From: JAFARZ01 sp035651595
Lineage (GTDB): Bacteria > Actinomycetota > Actinomycetes > Streptosporangiales > Streptosporangiaceae
DNA: 25,123 nucleotides
Assembly (NCBI GenBank): GCA_035651595.1
Contig: DASRFJ010000146.1
Span: forward strand, 1 to 25,123
Direction: 5' to 3'
The notes below the pieces were generated by a model. The model worked only from the letters and a program-made list of their open reading frames with translations, did no database searches and was not told the origin of the DNA. Position numbers and translations under genes: made by a program. Shown here one piece after another: positions 22,228 through 25,123 of the stretch; position 1 is the first letter of the stretch; each line of letters opens with the position of its first letter.

Positions 22228-22975
22228 CACGCTGATGATCTTCCGCCGCCAGGAGCGGCTCGCGCTGCGCAACCCCGCGTGGGTCATAATCGGGCTGACC
22301 CAGCCGATCTTGTATCTGGCGCTGATGGGCCCGCTGCTCACCCACCTGCCCGCCGAGGCGCTGGGCACCGGGGCCGGCGGGAACGCCTACGACTTCTTCG
22401 TGCCCGGGCTGCTGATTCAGCTGGGCCTGTTCGGCTCCACGTTCGTCGGCTTCACGATCATCGCCGACTGGCGGGCAGGCGTGATCGAGCGGTTCCGCGT
22501 CACGCCGGTGAGCAGGCTCGCCATCATGTCCGGGCGGGTGCTGCGCGACGTGGTCACGCTGGTCGTTCAAGCGGCGGTGCTGATCCTGGTCGGCCTCGCG
22601 TTCGGGCTGCGCGCGCCGGCCGGCGCGGTGCTGTTCGGCTTCTGCTTCATCGTGCTGACCGCGATCGGGCTGGCCTCGATTTCCTACGCGGCCGGCCTGC
22701 TGCTCAAGAGCGAGGACGCGTTCGCGCCCATGGTGAACACGATCGTCGTGCCGCTCCTGCTGTTGTCCGGGATCTTCCTGCCGATGACGCTCGGCCCGGG
22801 CTGGCTCCAGGGCATCGCCAGGATCAGCCCGTTCCGCTACATCATCGACGCGATGCGCGAGGCGTACACCGGGCACTACTTCAACACGATCGTCATCGAG
22901 GGCATCGTGGTCGCGGTCGTCATGGCCGCGGTGTTCCTGTGGCTGGGCTCCCGGGTGTTCCTCAGGGAAAACGCG

Positions 22976-24066
<1,091 letters not shown>

Positions 24067-24070
<4 letters not shown>

Positions 24071-25123
24071 GCCTCTGCCTCTGCTTCGCTCGGCGACGTC
24101 GGCGCGCCTGGGGTGAACTCCGTCTCGGCATGCACTTCCGCCTCGGCCGGCACCACGCCGGCCGACAGCTCGGCCCACAGCCTGGTCCGGTCCTCGGCGG
24201 TCAGGTGACACGCAGCCTTGTGTCCCAGGCTAACCACATCGCGCAGCAGCGGCACCTCTGTGGGGCAGCGGCCGCCGGTGAGCCCGGTGTATCCGCAGCG
24301 CGGATGGAACGGGCAACCGGGCGGGACCCGGATCAGGCTCGGCGGCGTGCCCGGGATGGGAATCAGCCGTTCGGTCTTGTCCCGGTCCAGCCGCGGCATC
24401 GAGCCGAGCAGTCCCCAGGTGTACGGATGGCCAGGGCGTCCGAAGATGTCGGCGGCCGAGCCGTACTCGGCCACCCGGCCCGCATACATCACCAGGATGT
24501 CGTCGGACAGCTCCGCGACCACGCCGAGGTCGTGGGTGATCATGATGACCGCGGAGCCGAACTCCTCCTGGAGGCCGGAGATCAGGTCGAGGATCTGGGC
24601 CTGGACGGTAACGTCCAGCGCCGTGGTCGGCTCGTCGGCGATCAGCAGTTCGGGATCGCAGGACAGCGCCATCGCGATCATCGCGCGCTGCCGCATGCCG
24701 CCGGAGAACTCGTGCGGGTAGGAGTCGACGCGCTTGTCGGGCTGCGGGATGCCGACCCGGCCGAGCATGTCGATCGCGTGCTTGCGGGCGACCTGCTTGG
24801 TCACGTCGTTGTGGATCCGGTAGGCCTCGATGATCTGATGCCCCACCGTGTAGAAGGGGTGCATCGACGACAGCGGATCCTGGAAGATCATCGCCATGTG
24901 CTTGCCGCGCAGCCGGCGGACCTGCTCCTGCGAGGCGCCCACCAGTTCCTGGCCGTCCAGCCAGATCTCCCCGGACACCTTGGCGTTGTTGCGGTTGTGC
25001 AGGCCGAGGATGCCCAGGCTGGTGACGCTCTTGCCCGAGCCGGACTCGCCCACGATGCCCAGCGTCCGGCCGCGCTCCAGCTGGAACGACAGCCCGTCGA
25101 CCGACTTGACCAGGCCGTCGTCG
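24067..25123 (-). CDS. Oligopeptide/dipeptide ABC transporter ATPase, OppD/DppD type (5' end cut)
   Basis: The gene is partial: its start lies right of the window. About 351 residues are visible. The frame stays open to 25123 (GLVKSVDGLSFQLERGRTLG precedes Walker A), so an apparent start at 25053 is a valine just before GESGSGKSVTSLG and is not the true start. Q-loop FQDPLSSMHPFYTVG, signature FSGGMRQRAMIAMAL, Walker B LLIADEPTTALDVTVQAQIL and H-loop MITHDLGVVAEL are typical of OppD. The C-terminal HPY domain has PGCPFHPRCGYTGLTGGRCP. The tail is Glu/Ala-rich. It is followed by the oppF-like gene (ATGA overlap); permease and binding-protein genes are expected upstream, outside the window. Confidence 0.93.

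Noticed and set aside
25051..25053. GTG start of the oppD-like gene
   Set aside because: It would remove the strand before the Walker A motif; the frame is open with matching family residues up to the window edge, so the gene is simply cut.

Overview
This window is chromosomal DNA from a high-GC actinobacterium (Actinomycetota). The evidence is the GC-rich codon use, many GTG/TTG starts, a Pup-proteasome gene set, a dissociated type II fatty-acid synthase (FAS II) operon preceded by a PucR-type regulator (as in Streptomyces and relatives), and several genes that look leaderless. A Streptomyces/Streptosporangiales/Frankia-like lineage fits; I cannot name a genus. No rRNA, tRNA, CRISPR array, transposase or phage gene was seen.

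Layout. (1) 1-138: two strong hairpins, no gene. (2) 139-2789, minus strand: an MMPL-type RND transporter followed by a small LURP-one-like protein. These are divergent from (3) 2999-4893, plus strand: a two-component system (HisKA_3 kinase plus NarL/LuxR-type regulator with an ATGA overlap) that may control the transporter. (4) 4974-11385, plus strand: the fatty-acid operon fasR - fabD - fabH - acpP - fabF - accD6. The order is Streptomyces-like at the front and has a mycobacterial-type AccD6 carboxyltransferase at the end. FabD carries an unexpected C-terminal lipoyl/biotinyl-like domain that lacks the modifiable lysine. (5) 11433-19234, minus strand, convergent with the FAS operon: site-2 protease (M50), tRNA m1A58 methyltransferase TrmI, proteasome ATPase Arc/Mpa, Dop, Pup, PrcB, PrcA. 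pafA, the Pup ligase gene, is not in the window. (6) 19351-20460, plus strand: a RecB-like PD-(D/E)XK nuclease with a Cas4/AddB-like Fe-S cysteine set and a 42-bp tandem repeat at its 3' end. (7) 20663-23191, plus strand: PadR regulator - ABC ATPase - ABC-2 permease, a drug-efflux type operon with unusually large gene overlaps. (8) 22976-25123, minus strand: oppF-like and oppD-like peptide-transporter ATPases; oppD runs off the window end.

How the parts work together. AccD6, with a biotinylated alpha subunit encoded elsewhere, makes malonyl-CoA. FabD loads malonate onto AcpP, FabH starts chains and FabF extends them, while FasR probably senses an acyl product and controls the operon. In the proteasome block, Dop deamidates Pup-GGQ to Pup-GGE (and can remove Pup), Arc/Mpa unfolds pupylated proteins, and PrcB/PrcA degrade them. 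The nuclease - M50 - TrmI - Arc neighbourhood is, from general knowledge, a conserved actinobacterial arrangement.

Most interesting signals: the FabD-lipoyl-like fusion next to accD6; a GC-rich dispersed repeat that appears to have entered the accD6 coding sequence and also sits as a tandem pair after the response regulator; at least six genes where a TANNNT-like -10 lies 6-7 nt before the start codon (leaderless); a 114-bp inverted repeat between arc and dop; a tandem repeat between prcB and prcA; the minisatellite in the nuclease; and a permease gene running 216 bp antisense into oppF.
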